Assembly (NCBI GenBank): GCA_910579605.1
Contig: CAJTUG010000027.1
Span: 1,258-32,854, forward strand
Origin: an uncultured Muribaculaceae bacterium
GTDB taxonomy: Bacteria; Bacteroidota; Bacteroidia; Bacteroidales; Muribaculaceae
Reading direction: 5' to 3'
Length of the DNA: 31,597 nt
The notes beneath the pieces are model-generated. The model had not been told where the DNA came from and ran no database searches. It saw only the letters and a list, made by a program, of their open reading frames with translations. The translations under genes and the position numbers were made by a program. Positions 1 to 8,083 of the stretch are shown one piece after another (the stretch's first letter is position 1; every line of letters starts with the position of its first letter).

Positions 1-1344
1 CACAGCAAGGACAACGGGGAGGGTATAGTTTTCATGGCGAAAAACACAAAGCCGACGACACGCCACAAAGCAGAAGCACTGCTCCGGATACCACATCGTT
101 TTTCGGCACATGTGGCCTGCAGCGGCAACGGCTTGGCCTTATATGGCAACCTGGAAATAAAACGTTTCTCCGGATACAGCGCGAGCGACTTTGCCTCAAG
201 CTGCAACAACGGCGAGTGGAGAGCCATTTGCCAAGTAAAATTTGCCGACGGCCATTCAGTGGTGCGAAGCAGCGAGTACAGTTATAATTCCCCTCAAAAG
301 CTTAACCCAATAATAAGTTACCCCGCTCCCGACGCCACAGAGATATGCATAGTGTTATACAGCGGCAACCAGACTCGCAAAGTGCTTTTGCCATTAGTTC
401 CGAGCGCCGACGGACTTAACTCGGTATACTTTTCGCCCGACGGGCAAGCCATTGTGCCAGCTATATCGTCGGCAGCCCAGGTTATCGAAGATAATCCGCC
501 CCGGGAAACATTTCCCGATTTAGTTGCTGTCTGCGAGGCGTCAAATCCTCTGGCAGTGCGTTTTTCCGCCGACACCGGAGTTGGCGAGATAAAAGCCTTG
601 GAAGCATTGGGACACACAGAGCACTCGTGGGAGTTCGGAAGAAGCCATTTTTTGGCCGGAGGCATTGCCGGAATATCCACCTTAGTTCTGGGAAGCAGGC
701 TCAACACGGTGTCTGTAAAAAATATAGCCAGCGACAAGATTGTGAGGCAAGACAATTTCTGCCGTATCGATGATAAAATATATATAGGCACCGGCAACGG
801 ATTGAGAATTGCAGACGGCAACGGCAAAATAAAAATTATAGACCGCACGGCCGTAGATTTCGTGGCTCACGACAGCAAGCACAACGAGGTTTATGCATTT
901 TATGGACCGGTTGCCCGTGTATATAGCCCCGACAATGACCACCTTTACTACACAAGGAGTGATATGACCGATACCAAGGAAGCCTATCAAAGCGGCGGAG
1001 AGAATTTCTGCCGAGCCACCAAAGGCATATACTTGCCCGGTAGGGAAACACCCGTGGAAACGACAGTGAAATTTCTGGCTGATTTTTCACCGGGTACCAC
1101 AGCCCAAAGCGCATGGTTTGCAAAGATTTTTGCACGAGGCAGCATTTTAAATCTTGTTTTGCGTCTCACCGTCGGGAATAGCGAGGTTACGGTTTTGAGG
1201 AATAAAATAGACGGACATATACTTGAGCCACTTACATACCGGTTGTTTTGCCGCAAGGGGACTTTATTTGGTTTCAGCCTGCAGGGTGTAGTAGACAAGG
1301 ATTTTGAGTTTAATTTGGCAGAAATAGGATTCAGAGAACAATGA
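1..1344 (+). CDS. Beta-rich phage-associated protein of unknown function, probably cut by the left edge
   Basis: I do not recognise a named family. The first ATG is at 34, but the frame stays open to base 1 (11 more codons), so the true start may lie outside the window; from the ATG the product is 436 residues. There is no signal peptide or membrane segment. The sequence is rich in short beta strands and Gly/Asn/Asp turns. Around residues 220-310 there are repeated strand-turn units (for example IYIGTGNGLRIADGNGKIK, then a similar unit around VYAFYGPVARVYSPDND) that look like beta-propeller blades. It overlaps the terminase N-terminal ORF by the tetranucleotide ATGA at 1341-1344, which argues for one transcript and coupled translation. 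Because it sits directly before a terminase it is probably a phage structural or host-contact protein, but that is inference from position only. Confidence 0.7.
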   Translation, partial: HSKDNGEGIVFMAKNTKPTTRHKAEALLRIPHRFSAHVACSGNGLALYGNLEIKRFSGYSASDFASSCNNGEWRAICQVKFADGHSVVRSSEYSYNSPQKLNPIISYPAPDATEICIVLYSGNQTRKVLLPLVPSADGLNSVYFSPDGQAIVPAISSAAQVIEDNPPRETFPDLVAVCEASNPLAVRFSADTGVGEIKALEALGHTEHSWEFGRSHFLAGGIAGISTLVLGSRLNTVSVKNIASDKIVRQDNFCRIDDKIYIGTGNGLRIADGNGKIKIIDRTAVDFVAHDSKHNEVYAFYGPVARVYSPDNDHLYYTRSDMTDTKEAYQSGGENFCRATKGIYLPGRETPVETTVKFLADFSPGTTAQSAWFAKIFARGSILNLVLRLTVGNSEVTVLRNKIDGHILEPLTYRLFCRKGTLFGFSLQGVVDKDFEFNLAEIGFREQ

Positions 1345-1460
1345 AAACAGAAGAACAGATAAATCATATATTGGCCGAAAACGAAAGAAGAATGGAGCGC
1401 CGATCGGAATTATCCGACTATGACCCTATAAGCGGACAGGGGCTTACGGAGACCGAGTAG
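1341..1460 (+). pseudogene. N-terminal piece of the terminase, separated by a -1 frameshift
   Basis: This 39-codon ORF starts on the ATG of an ATGA overlap with the previous gene and stops at TAG 1458-1460. It encodes a charged, helix-like start (MKTEEQINHILAENERR) followed by YDPISGQG. At that point the terminase frame, which is open from base 1424, continues with AYGDRVEVESPVDGMGK. Joining the two at the GGGG run (1439-1442) gives a smooth sequence with the pattern YDPxxGxG..GxRVEVE. From memory that pattern is typical of the start of Bacteroidales terminase proteins. One extra G would restore a single frame from 1341 to 3205. The break may be a real mutation, an assembly or sequencing error in a homopolymer, or programmed slippage. 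Confidence 0.6.
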
Positions 1461-1483
1461 AAGTCGAAAGCCCCGTAGACGGC

Positions 1484-3205
1484 ATGGGCAAAGTGTCTGT
1501 GCCCCGACAGATGACAGAAGACCCGGGGTATCAAACTTGTACAATCAATGCCTCGGCATGGGAGCGTTTGCGTTGCCGCCACGATTTTGAATATTGGGCT
1601 TGGCGATGTGCCAGAATCAAACATAAAACAACGGCCAAGATAGTGCCATTCGTCCTAAACAATGCCCAACGCCGAGTTCTTGGTATCTTGGAACGCGACA
1701 GGCTGGCCTCGCAACCAATGCGTATGATTTTGCTTAAGGCCCGGCAATGGGGCGGCAGCACCTTAATTCAAATGTATATGGCATGGATACAATCGTGTAT
1801 TGCAACCAACTGGCACTCACTTATATGCGCACATGTCAAAGACTCGGCGGCAAATATCAGGGGGATGTACAGTTCGCTTTTGGAGCATTATCCCGAAGAT
1901 TTGTGGGAAGGCGACGATACTCCCCGTTTCCGCCCGTTTGAAAGAAGCCAGAACATAAGGGAGATTGCAGGCCGCGGATGCCGGGTGAGCCTCGGCACGA
2001 GCGAAAAGCAAGACGCCATAAGAGGTTGCGATTTTGCAATGGCTCATTTGAGCGAGACAGCTTATTGGAACGAGACGAGGATGCGCTCGCCAAGTGATTT
2101 CATTAGAGCCATCTGTTCGGGTATTGCCTTAGCGCCCAACACTTTGGTGGTAATAGAATCCACAGCCAACGGAACCGGGAATTTTTTCCACAGCGAATGG
2201 GTGCGTTCGGAAAGCGGGCAAAGCGACAAACATGCCGTTTTCGTTCCATGGTATGAAATTGATATATTGGCTCTTACCCCACCCGACGCAAAGGCTTTTA
2301 TCCAATCGTGGAGCGCATATGAGGAAAAATTGTGGATCGAGCACCATCTATGCATAGACCAGATATATTGGTACAGGATGAAACTGCGGGAATTCGGGTC
2401 TGTGGAAAAAATGGCTTCAGAGTTTCCCACCACTCCCGGCGAGGCATTCGTAAACTCGGGATGCGGCGTATTCAACAGCAAGCATGTGGAGCGCCTCAGG
2501 GAGGGCTGTCTGGCAGGAGAGCGCGGCGAGATAAGAGCAGGCGGAAAGAAATTCATCCCGGATAATACCGGCAATTTCACGCTCTACGAGATACCACGGG
2601 AGGATATGCGGTATATCGTGGCCGTCGATGTGGGCGGACGCCACGACAGGAGCGATTGGTCTGTGATAGCAGTTTTGGGGGTGAGCCGCGGAGGAGAACG
2701 CCGTATCTGCGGCCAATGGCGCGGCCATACCGACCATGATATTTTAGCGACAAAAAGCTGCGATATAGCCAGATACTATAACCAAGCCCTCCTGGTAGTG
2801 GAAAGCAATACTTTTGAGACGGCAGAAATTGGAGGTGTAAGCGATGCGAACATGTTCATTTTAGACCGTATGGCCGAGCAGTACGGCAATCTATACCGCC
2901 GAGAGGTTTTCGACAGCCTTGACCGAGCAGTTGGCTACCGGATAGGTTTCCACACGAACCGCGCAACCAAAACGATGGTTATTTCCACGCTTATAGAGGC
3001 TGTGAGGGAGGGTTCCTATATTGAACGTAGCAGCGAGGCATGCGACGAGCTAAGCACCTACCAGCAGCTGCCCAACGGCTCTTTTGCAGCCAAACCCGGC
3101 AAGCACGACGACATGCTCATGACCCGCGCCATTGCACTTTTTGTTGCCGACAAGAACTATGCTTTCATGGCCGAAGTGCCGCCTTTTGTAGAAAATTTCT
3201 GGTAG
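1484..3205 (+). CDS. Phage terminase large subunit (ATPase and nuclease), main body
   Basis: This is the motor and nuclease that packages phage DNA into proheads. The ATPase half shows a Walker A-like KARQWGGST (residues 85-93), a Walker B-like strand ending in HLSE (E191, with Ser where Asp is usual) and a coupling motif ESTANG (225-230). The C-terminal half has an RNase H-like nuclease pattern: VAVDVGGRHDRSDWS (D382, D391), VVESN (E440) and KHDDMLMTRA (D542, D543). All expected acidic positions are present, so the body looks functional. The first ATG in this frame is at 1484, but the frame is open from 1424 and its upstream codons look coding, so the natural start is probably ATG 1341 across a one-base frameshift. 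No portal, capsid or small terminase gene follows; the next gene is a host outer-membrane protein. Confidence 0.88.
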   Translation: MGKVSVPRQMTEDPGYQTCTINASAWERLRCRHDFEYWAWRCARIKHKTTAKIVPFVLNNAQRRVLGILERDRLASQPMRMILLKARQWGGSTLIQMYMAWIQSCIATNWHSLICAHVKDSAANIRGMYSSLLEHYPEDLWEGDDTPRFRPFERSQNIREIAGRGCRVSLGTSEKQDAIRGCDFAMAHLSETAYWNETRMRSPSDFIRAICSGIALAPNTLVVIESTANGTGNFFHSEWVRSESGQSDKHAVFVPWYEIDILALTPPDAKAFIQSWSAYEEKLWIEHHLCIDQIYWYRMKLREFGSVEKMASEFPTTPGEAFVNSGCGVFNSKHVERLREGCLAGERGEIRAGGKKFIPDNTGNFTLYEIPREDMRYIVAVDVGGRHDRSDWSVIAVLGVSRGGERRICGQWRGHTDHDILATKSCDIARYYNQALLVVESNTFETAEIGGVSDANMFILDRMAEQYGNLYRREVFDSLDRAVGYRIGFHTNRATKTMVISTLIEAVREGSYIERSSEACDELSTYQQLPNGSFAAKPGKHDDMLMTRAIALFVADKNYAFMAEVPPFVENFW

Positions 3206-3325
3206 ATTTATCGTTTTGGCTCACGATTGAAATATTTTTGCTAATTTCGCGATTGGATAAGATATGATTCTGTCCAAGACTCACCCATAAATTTATCACT
3301 GCAAGTTTAGCTTGCATTAAAGACA

Positions 3326-5617
3326 ATGACACGTTTAACCATTTTAATTGCGGCTATCTTCTTTTATTGTGCCGCCATGTCTGCAAGGACAATCCAAGGG
3401 GAAATACGCACGGACAAGGACTCTACAATAATTGCAGGAGCTTCATGCAGGCTTATGTCGGGATCTCGATTAATTAATGGGGTAACGAGCAATGACAAGG
3501 GCATATTTGATATTTCTACCGATGTCAAGGCCAGATTGATCCTTGAAATATCCATGACAGGCTTCAACACCACTGAAATAGTAATTGAATCGGGCAATAA
3601 CATAAACGTCGGGACAGTCTATCTATCAGAGGGTATAACGTTAAACGAACTCCAGGTAAGTGCTAACTCAATGGTTGATTCGAAGGGACGTACGATCATC
3701 TTTCCCTCCGGGGCAGATGTGAGAGCTTCTTCAACAGCTATAAGTCTTTTCCAGAAGCTTCCTCTGGCAGGCTTGGAAGCCAATCCGATAAACAGGTCAT
3801 TGTCGGTAGACGGAGGCACACCCGTGATTCTCATCAACGGTGTGCCGTCTGACATTGATGATTTCAATGCGTTGCAGCCTAAGGATATTGCCAAGATAGA
3901 ATTTTCAAGGATTACTCCTGCACGTTATGCAGACCGAGGCAACAGTGGATTCCTGAACATTACGCTTAAGAAACGCAATGATGGCGGCAAAGTGTATATT
4001 TGGGGGCGAAGCGCAGTAAATACGGCTTTTACAGATGGGAATATCCGAGTATCCTATCATCAAGGGCCATCACAATTTACACTGTCTTATAATCCGTCAT
4101 GGCGTAATTATCAACAGGTATTCGACAATACCACCGAAAGTTATATCGGAGACGATTTCCAAGTAAATCTTGAAGAACATGACCGCAATCCATTTAACTA
4201 CCACTATCACAATATAGGACTGAAATATGATTATAGTCCGGATGTGAATACTCTGTTTTCTGCGACGTTCCGCATGACACCAGGTTATAATAAAAGCCGT
4301 TCGTTGGCAAATACTACAGATTCCTACCTTGGCGAATATGAGAATCGCAATCTTACAACAGGCAAGGATTTAGCACCATCTCTCGACTTGTTTTTCAAGA
4401 GAGATTTCAATGATAAAAACGCCTTGGAGGTCCAGGTTGTGGGGACATTGGGTTTCACCGACTACCGCCGAAATAACAAGTACTATTATGGAGACGGTTC
4501 TACATCCGACTATGTGATGGATGTTGACAGCCGCCGCCGTTCTCTCATAAGCGAGATTAGCTATATCCATCAGTTTAGCGATAAGACATCTCTATCGGCA
4601 GGATATCAAAACACGGTTTCGCATAGTACCAACAAGTATCTTACAACGGACTACAGACCTGTTCTTACGGAGAACAATAATTATGTATATGTGCGTTTAG
4701 GCCAACAAGTAGGCAAAGTTTATTTTTCTGCAGCCACCGGAGCGAAGCTATACTGGATTAAAAACGACCTAAACAAACGGCACTTTATCCGCAATCTGAC
4801 AACTGCTCAGATTTCTTGGAATATATCTCAGAAATGGAATCTTGCAGGAGCGTTCCAGTATTCTCCGATTATCCCTTCCTTATCGGCCTTGACAGATTAT
4901 CCCCAGCAGCAATCGCCGTATCTGATTTCAAACGGCAACCCTGATTTGAAGGTTTCACAAAGTTTCACGTATCAGTTGATGCCGTCGTATAAGTTCAAAA
5001 AATTCAGCGCGTCTTTGTTGATGACATATCGGCATTTGGGAGACTTTGTGATGAGCGATATGTTTTATCTCGGAGATAAGATGTTCCTATCCCAATCTAT
5101 CAATGCAAAAAAATCATGGTATGCAGGAGCGAATCTCAATTTGAAGCTCAACGACATATATGGTTTCGGAGCAAATGTCAATATAGGGGTTGGGCATCAT
5201 GAAACAATGGGCGAGAATTTTAGCCATCATCTTACGTCGTTTGACGGGAGTTTTACGTTATGGTGGAACAAAGGCCCTTATACAATTTCGTATTGGCGTA
5301 AAATCCCCGGGAAATATTTGAATGGCAATTATGTAGGCAAAGATGAAAACGGCGATGCTCTGAGTTTTGAATATCAACCCGACAAGCATTGGACATTAGG
5401 GGCAAGCTGGATGTATATGTTTGATACAAAAGGGACCAAATATCCATCGTGGGGATATTCCAATGTCAATCCTTATTACAGAGAACGGTATATCAAAAAT
5501 AATGGGAACATGGTTGTTCTGTCTGTAAGCTATTCAGCAGATTTCGGTTCAATTTTCCGATCTTCAAGCCGTTCTCTCAATAATTCTGATAATGGATCTT
5601 CCTTGCTGAAAATGTAG
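3326..5617 (+). CDS. Outer-membrane beta-barrel protein, TonB-receptor-like
   Basis: The 763-residue product starts with a signal peptide (about residues 1-20, ending near MSA). A carboxypeptidase-regulatory-like beta domain follows (about 22-107: IQGEIRTDKDSTIIAGASC). Next comes a plug-like domain (about 110-215) with a VDGGTPVILINGVP segment, and then a long barrel rich in alternating aromatic and polar residues. This order matches the Bacteroidetes outer-membrane beta-barrel family (OMP_b-brl_3 type). The C-terminus does not end in an aromatic residue but in a Ser/Asn-rich tail (RSLNNSDNG...), which I recall as common in that family. No SusD partner is adjacent, so a SusC role is not supported; the substrate is unknown. 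A small stem-loop (TGCAAG-TTTAG-CTTGCA, 3300-3316) lies just before the ATG. A promoter upstream is only weakly visible (TTTG at 3215-3218, TAATTTCG at 3242-3249, spacing 23). Confidence 0.85.
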   Translation: MTRLTILIAAIFFYCAAMSARTIQGEIRTDKDSTIIAGASCRLMSGSRLINGVTSNDKGIFDISTDVKARLILEISMTGFNTTEIVIESGNNINVGTVYLSEGITLNELQVSANSMVDSKGRTIIFPSGADVRASSTAISLFQKLPLAGLEANPINRSLSVDGGTPVILINGVPSDIDDFNALQPKDIAKIEFSRITPARYADRGNSGFLNITLKKRNDGGKVYIWGRSAVNTAFTDGNIRVSYHQGPSQFTLSYNPSWRNYQQVFDNTTESYIGDDFQVNLEEHDRNPFNYHYHNIGLKYDYSPDVNTLFSATFRMTPGYNKSRSLANTTDSYLGEYENRNLTTGKDLAPSLDLFFKRDFNDKNALEVQVVGTLGFTDYRRNNKYYYGDGSTSDYVMDVDSRRRSLISEISYIHQFSDKTSLSAGYQNTVSHSTNKYLTTDYRPVLTENNNYVYVRLGQQVGKVYFSAATGAKLYWIKNDLNKRHFIRNLTTAQISWNISQKWNLAGAFQYSPIIPSLSALTDYPQQQSPYLISNGNPDLKVSQSFTYQLMPSYKFKKFSASLLMTYRHLGDFVMSDMFYLGDKMFLSQSINAKKSWYAGANLNLKLNDIYGFGANVNIGVGHHETMGENFSHHLTSFDGSFTLWWNKGPYTISYWRKIPGKYLNGNYVGKDENGDALSFEYQPDKHWTLGASWMYMFDTKGTKYPSWGYSNVNPYYRERYIKNNGNMVVLSVSYSADFGSIFRSSSRSLNNSDNGSSLLKM

Positions 5618-5667
5618 CGTCTGTTATTGATTGCAAATTAACTATCTATTTTGGCTCAGATACGCTG

Positions 5668-5699
5668 TTTGCATATTCGGCCATGTTTTATTAACTTTG
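5668..5699 (+). promoter_or_regulatory. Bacteroidetes-type promoter of the T9SS cargo gene
   Basis: TTTG (5668-5671), a 20-base spacer, then TAACTTTG (5692-5699), which matches the -33/-7 consensus exactly. Transcription should begin within a few bases after 5700. That rules against the ATG at 5701 as the start and favours the ATG at 5728 or 5734. Confidence 0.75.
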
Positions 5700-5733
5700 C
5701 ATGCTAAAACACAATAAAACAAAGCAAATGTAT

Positions 5734-7122
5734 ATGAAAAAACTTTACTTCCTTTCATTATGTGCTTTATTGAGCTGCGGAGTATGCGATGCGTCGTCGC
5801 GATTTAAAGCACATAGCCGTCCTGAATCGGTTTTTAAAGAACTTGCAGCAGAATCTAAGGTTATGCGTCCGGAAAGCAGCCAAGAATATATTTATGATTT
5901 TGGGGAATGGGCATTGATATCGTCTACCCAATATGCATATGACCGCCAAGGAAACGCCATAGAGCAGACCGCCGATGAAGATGGCGAGCTCTTCAAAGTC
6001 TTGAGTAAATTTAGCGAATACAACAGGCCTACAGAGATTCTGGGTCAGATAGACGAAGGTTCCGGTTGGGAAAACTCAACTTTGAGAACTTATGAATATG
6101 ACGCCGTCCTTCATGATTACTGCATCAAACGTATGGGTTACGACTGGGAAGACGGCTGGGTCGAGAACGCTTTTTGCGAACAAAACATTATATCACGCGA
6201 TGAAGCCGGAAATATCACCGGTATCACTAAATTGCTCCCGATGGGGAATCTTTTTATCCCGGCATATAAGTCGGAATGGAAATACACATCGGGCGCGGCA
6301 ACTGAGTTTGCCTATTATGCCAACTATGGAGGTATGGGTATGCCTTCGTGGCAGCTTTACGACGGGACATCGTATAAAAACATCCGTTGGGCCAGCTGCA
6401 ACGGGCAGATGACGGGCTCGTCGTTTTATGAATTCGTGTCTGGTCCCAACAAGGTTGAATATGCGGATGTTTATTACAACGACGAGATAGACGGGCATTT
6501 CCTTGTGACGTATACCGAAACCGGCTATTCTTTGCGCGAGACTTTTTCCGATATCGAGAAAGTAGGCAAGAAGGTTGACTACACAACGACCGACGACAAT
6601 GGAGGTTTCAAGAAAACGACGTATGAATATTTTGATTCTGAGGGCAACTATAGCTCAGAGCCCACTTATATCATGGAGCAAACGGTTGTTGTGGATGAGC
6701 ACGGCAATCCTACCGAAGAGACAATCTATGAGACAATGGATGGCCTGCGCGAACTCGTACAGGGCTATCGTGCAGAATATTCGTATGATTCCGACGGCAA
6801 TGTAGAGGAAAGCACAAGTTATTACTATGACTATGACAGCAAGCAGTATGTTCCTGATTCCAAGATGGTATATGGCGCATATCACGATGTATCTACCGGT
6901 GTAGAAGAAATATCTGCTTCTACGGTGGCTTGGAATCGCACGGCAGAGATGATATCGGTATCGGGTTCCGGAGTGTGTGGCTTGCGAATCTACGACATGC
7001 AAGGCCGCAGCCTGCTCCACTCTGCGGGCAATCCAGCCAGCCTTTCGTTGTCGGGACTTCCTTCCGGGGTTTATATAGCCCGAGCCGACGGCACCGGAGC
7101 TATTTTGCGCTTTGCAAAATAA
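5734..7122 (+). CDS. Secreted protein with YD-like repeats and a T9SS type A sorting domain
   Basis: I choose ATG 5734 (462 residues) because it opens a standard signal peptide, MKKLYFLSLCALLS, and because the promoter ends at 5699; ATGs at 5701 and 5728 are in frame but less likely. The mature part has spaced YD-type units (YAYDRQGNAIEQ, YEYDA, YSYDSDGNVEES) like those in Bacteroidetes secreted proteins with loose Rhs/YD similarity. The last ~75 residues match a Por-type C-terminal sorting domain: a VSGSG strand, then LRIYDMQGRSLL, then LSGLPSGVYIARADG and a final RFAK. Such proteins cross the outer membrane by the type IX system and are released or anchored at the surface. The catalytic or binding function is unknown. 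A strong terminator follows, so this is probably a single-gene transcript. Confidence 0.85.
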   Translation: MKKLYFLSLCALLSCGVCDASSRFKAHSRPESVFKELAAESKVMRPESSQEYIYDFGEWALISSTQYAYDRQGNAIEQTADEDGELFKVLSKFSEYNRPTEILGQIDEGSGWENSTLRTYEYDAVLHDYCIKRMGYDWEDGWVENAFCEQNIISRDEAGNITGITKLLPMGNLFIPAYKSEWKYTSGAATEFAYYANYGGMGMPSWQLYDGTSYKNIRWASCNGQMTGSSFYEFVSGPNKVEYADVYYNDEIDGHFLVTYTETGYSLRETFSDIEKVGKKVDYTTTDDNGGFKKTTYEYFDSEGNYSSEPTYIMEQTVVVDEHGNPTEETIYETMDGLRELVQGYRAEYSYDSDGNVEESTSYYYDYDSKQYVPDSKMVYGAYHDVSTGVEEISASTVAWNRTAEMISVSGSGVCGLRIYDMQGRSLLHSAGNPASLSLSGLPSGVYIARADGTGAILRFAK

Positions 7123-7142
7123 GAGGCATAGAAAGACTATAG

Positions 7143-7181
7143 ACGTGTTCTGCCGCATTTATGCGGCGGAACACGTTTTTT
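7143..7181 (+). terminator. Rho-independent terminator after the T9SS cargo gene
   Basis: A stem of about 15 base pairs (ACGTGTTCTGCCGCA with TGCGGCGGAACACGT, one G-T pair) closes a 4-base loop and is followed by a run of six T. It begins about 20 bases after the stop codon. The promoter of upp starts just after it. Confidence 0.9.
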
Positions 7182-7196
7182 ATTACATAATAAAGA

Positions 7197-7228
7197 TTTG
7201 GATTTTTGGATAAAGGGTGCTAAATTTG
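7197..7228 (+). promoter_or_regulatory. Promoter of upp
   Basis: TTTG (7197-7200), 20 bases, then TAAATTTG (7221-7228), an exact consensus match. It gives a leader of roughly 95 bases before the ATG at 7329. I see no convincing riboswitch or attenuator in that leader. Confidence 0.75.
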
Positions 7229-7328
7229 CAAAAAAAAGGTTTGAGCTTATCCATAACGGATCCAATTAAAACCAATGCAAGGTTCCGGACGTTTTAGGAA
7301 TGAAACATAACACCCCAACATATAACAC

Positions 7329-7982
7329 ATGAAAATACATAATTTTGCAGAGACTCCTTCGCTTGTGAGCCAATATCTGTCGGAAATGCGCAACACGACA
7401 GTTCAGACCGACCGCCTCCGCTTCCGCCGCAATCTTGAACGCATAGGAGAAATCATGGCCTACGAGCTTAGTAAGACGTTGGCATACAAGAACGAGTCTG
7501 TCCGCACCCCGTTGGGCGTAGATGCCACCTGCCAGGAAATAGATGAACCACTTGTTCTTGCAACGATATTCCGCGCGGGAGTGCCTTTCCACCAAGGATT
7601 CCTACGCTATTTCGATCAGGCCGAGAATGCATTTGTTTCTGCTTACCGCAAATATAAAGAGAAAGAGAATTTCGATATCTGCATAGAGTATCTTGCCTCA
7701 CCTCGCTTGGAGGGCAAGACTTTGGTTCTATGCGACCCTATGCTTGCCACAGGAGCGAGCATGGAGCTTTCGTATAGAGCTCTTCTCACCAAGGGTCAGC
7801 CCGGGAAAGTACACATAGCGTCTGTGATAGCGTCGCGCCATGCAGTTGACTATATGAGTTCTGTAATGCCGGAAGATTCTCACTTATGGGTTGGTGTTAT
7901 AGACGACGAAATCAACACCCACAGCTACATAGTACCCGGTTTGGGCGATGCCGGTGATTTGGCCTACGGCACCAAGGAATAG
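7329..7982 (+). CDS. upp: Uracil phosphoribosyltransferase
   Basis: This cytoplasmic pyrimidine salvage enzyme converts uracil and PRPP into UMP and pyrophosphate. The 217-residue product has the expected size. It carries the family's FRAGVP segment (81-86), the PRPP-binding loop LCDPMLATGAS (134-144) and the uracil-binding C-terminal motif VPGLGDAGDLAYG (202-214), all intact. It has its own promoter and leader, and the next gene has a separate promoter, so it is probably monocistronic. The ATG at 7329 is the only sensible start, as the N-terminus (MKIHNFAETPSLVSQYL) aligns with the usual beginning of Bacteroidetes Upp. Confidence 0.97.
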   Translation: MKIHNFAETPSLVSQYLSEMRNTTVQTDRLRFRRNLERIGEIMAYELSKTLAYKNESVRTPLGVDATCQEIDEPLVLATIFRAGVPFHQGFLRYFDQAENAFVSAYRKYKEKENFDICIEYLASPRLEGKTLVLCDPMLATGASMELSYRALLTKGQPGKVHIASVIASRHAVDYMSSVMPEDSHLWVGVIDDEINTHSYIVPGLGDAGDLAYGTKE

Positions 7983-8020
7983 CATTAGTAGTGAATTATC
8001 TACCTACAGGTACATAAATT

Positions 8021-8052
8021 TTTGGCTAAATGACCGAAAAGTTATATCTTTG
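8021..8052 (+). promoter_or_regulatory. Promoter of the Na/Pi cotransporter gene
   Basis: TTTG (8021-8024), 20 bases, then TATCTTTG (8045-8052). It matches the consensus exactly and lies 31 bases before the ATG at 8084. Confidence 0.75.
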
Positions 8053-8083
8053 CGCTGCGATACTTCGATATTAGAGTACACAG

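Noticed and set aside
3326..5617. SusC-type nutrient receptor in a polysaccharide utilisation locus
   Set aside because: No SusD, glycoside hydrolase or anti-sigma/sigma genes are adjacent, and the barrel type fits the other outer-membrane family better.
5734..7122. Rhs/YD-repeat toxin
   Set aside because: The YD-like units are few and irregular, the protein is too short, there is no toxic C-terminal domain, and it ends in a T9SS sorting domain.
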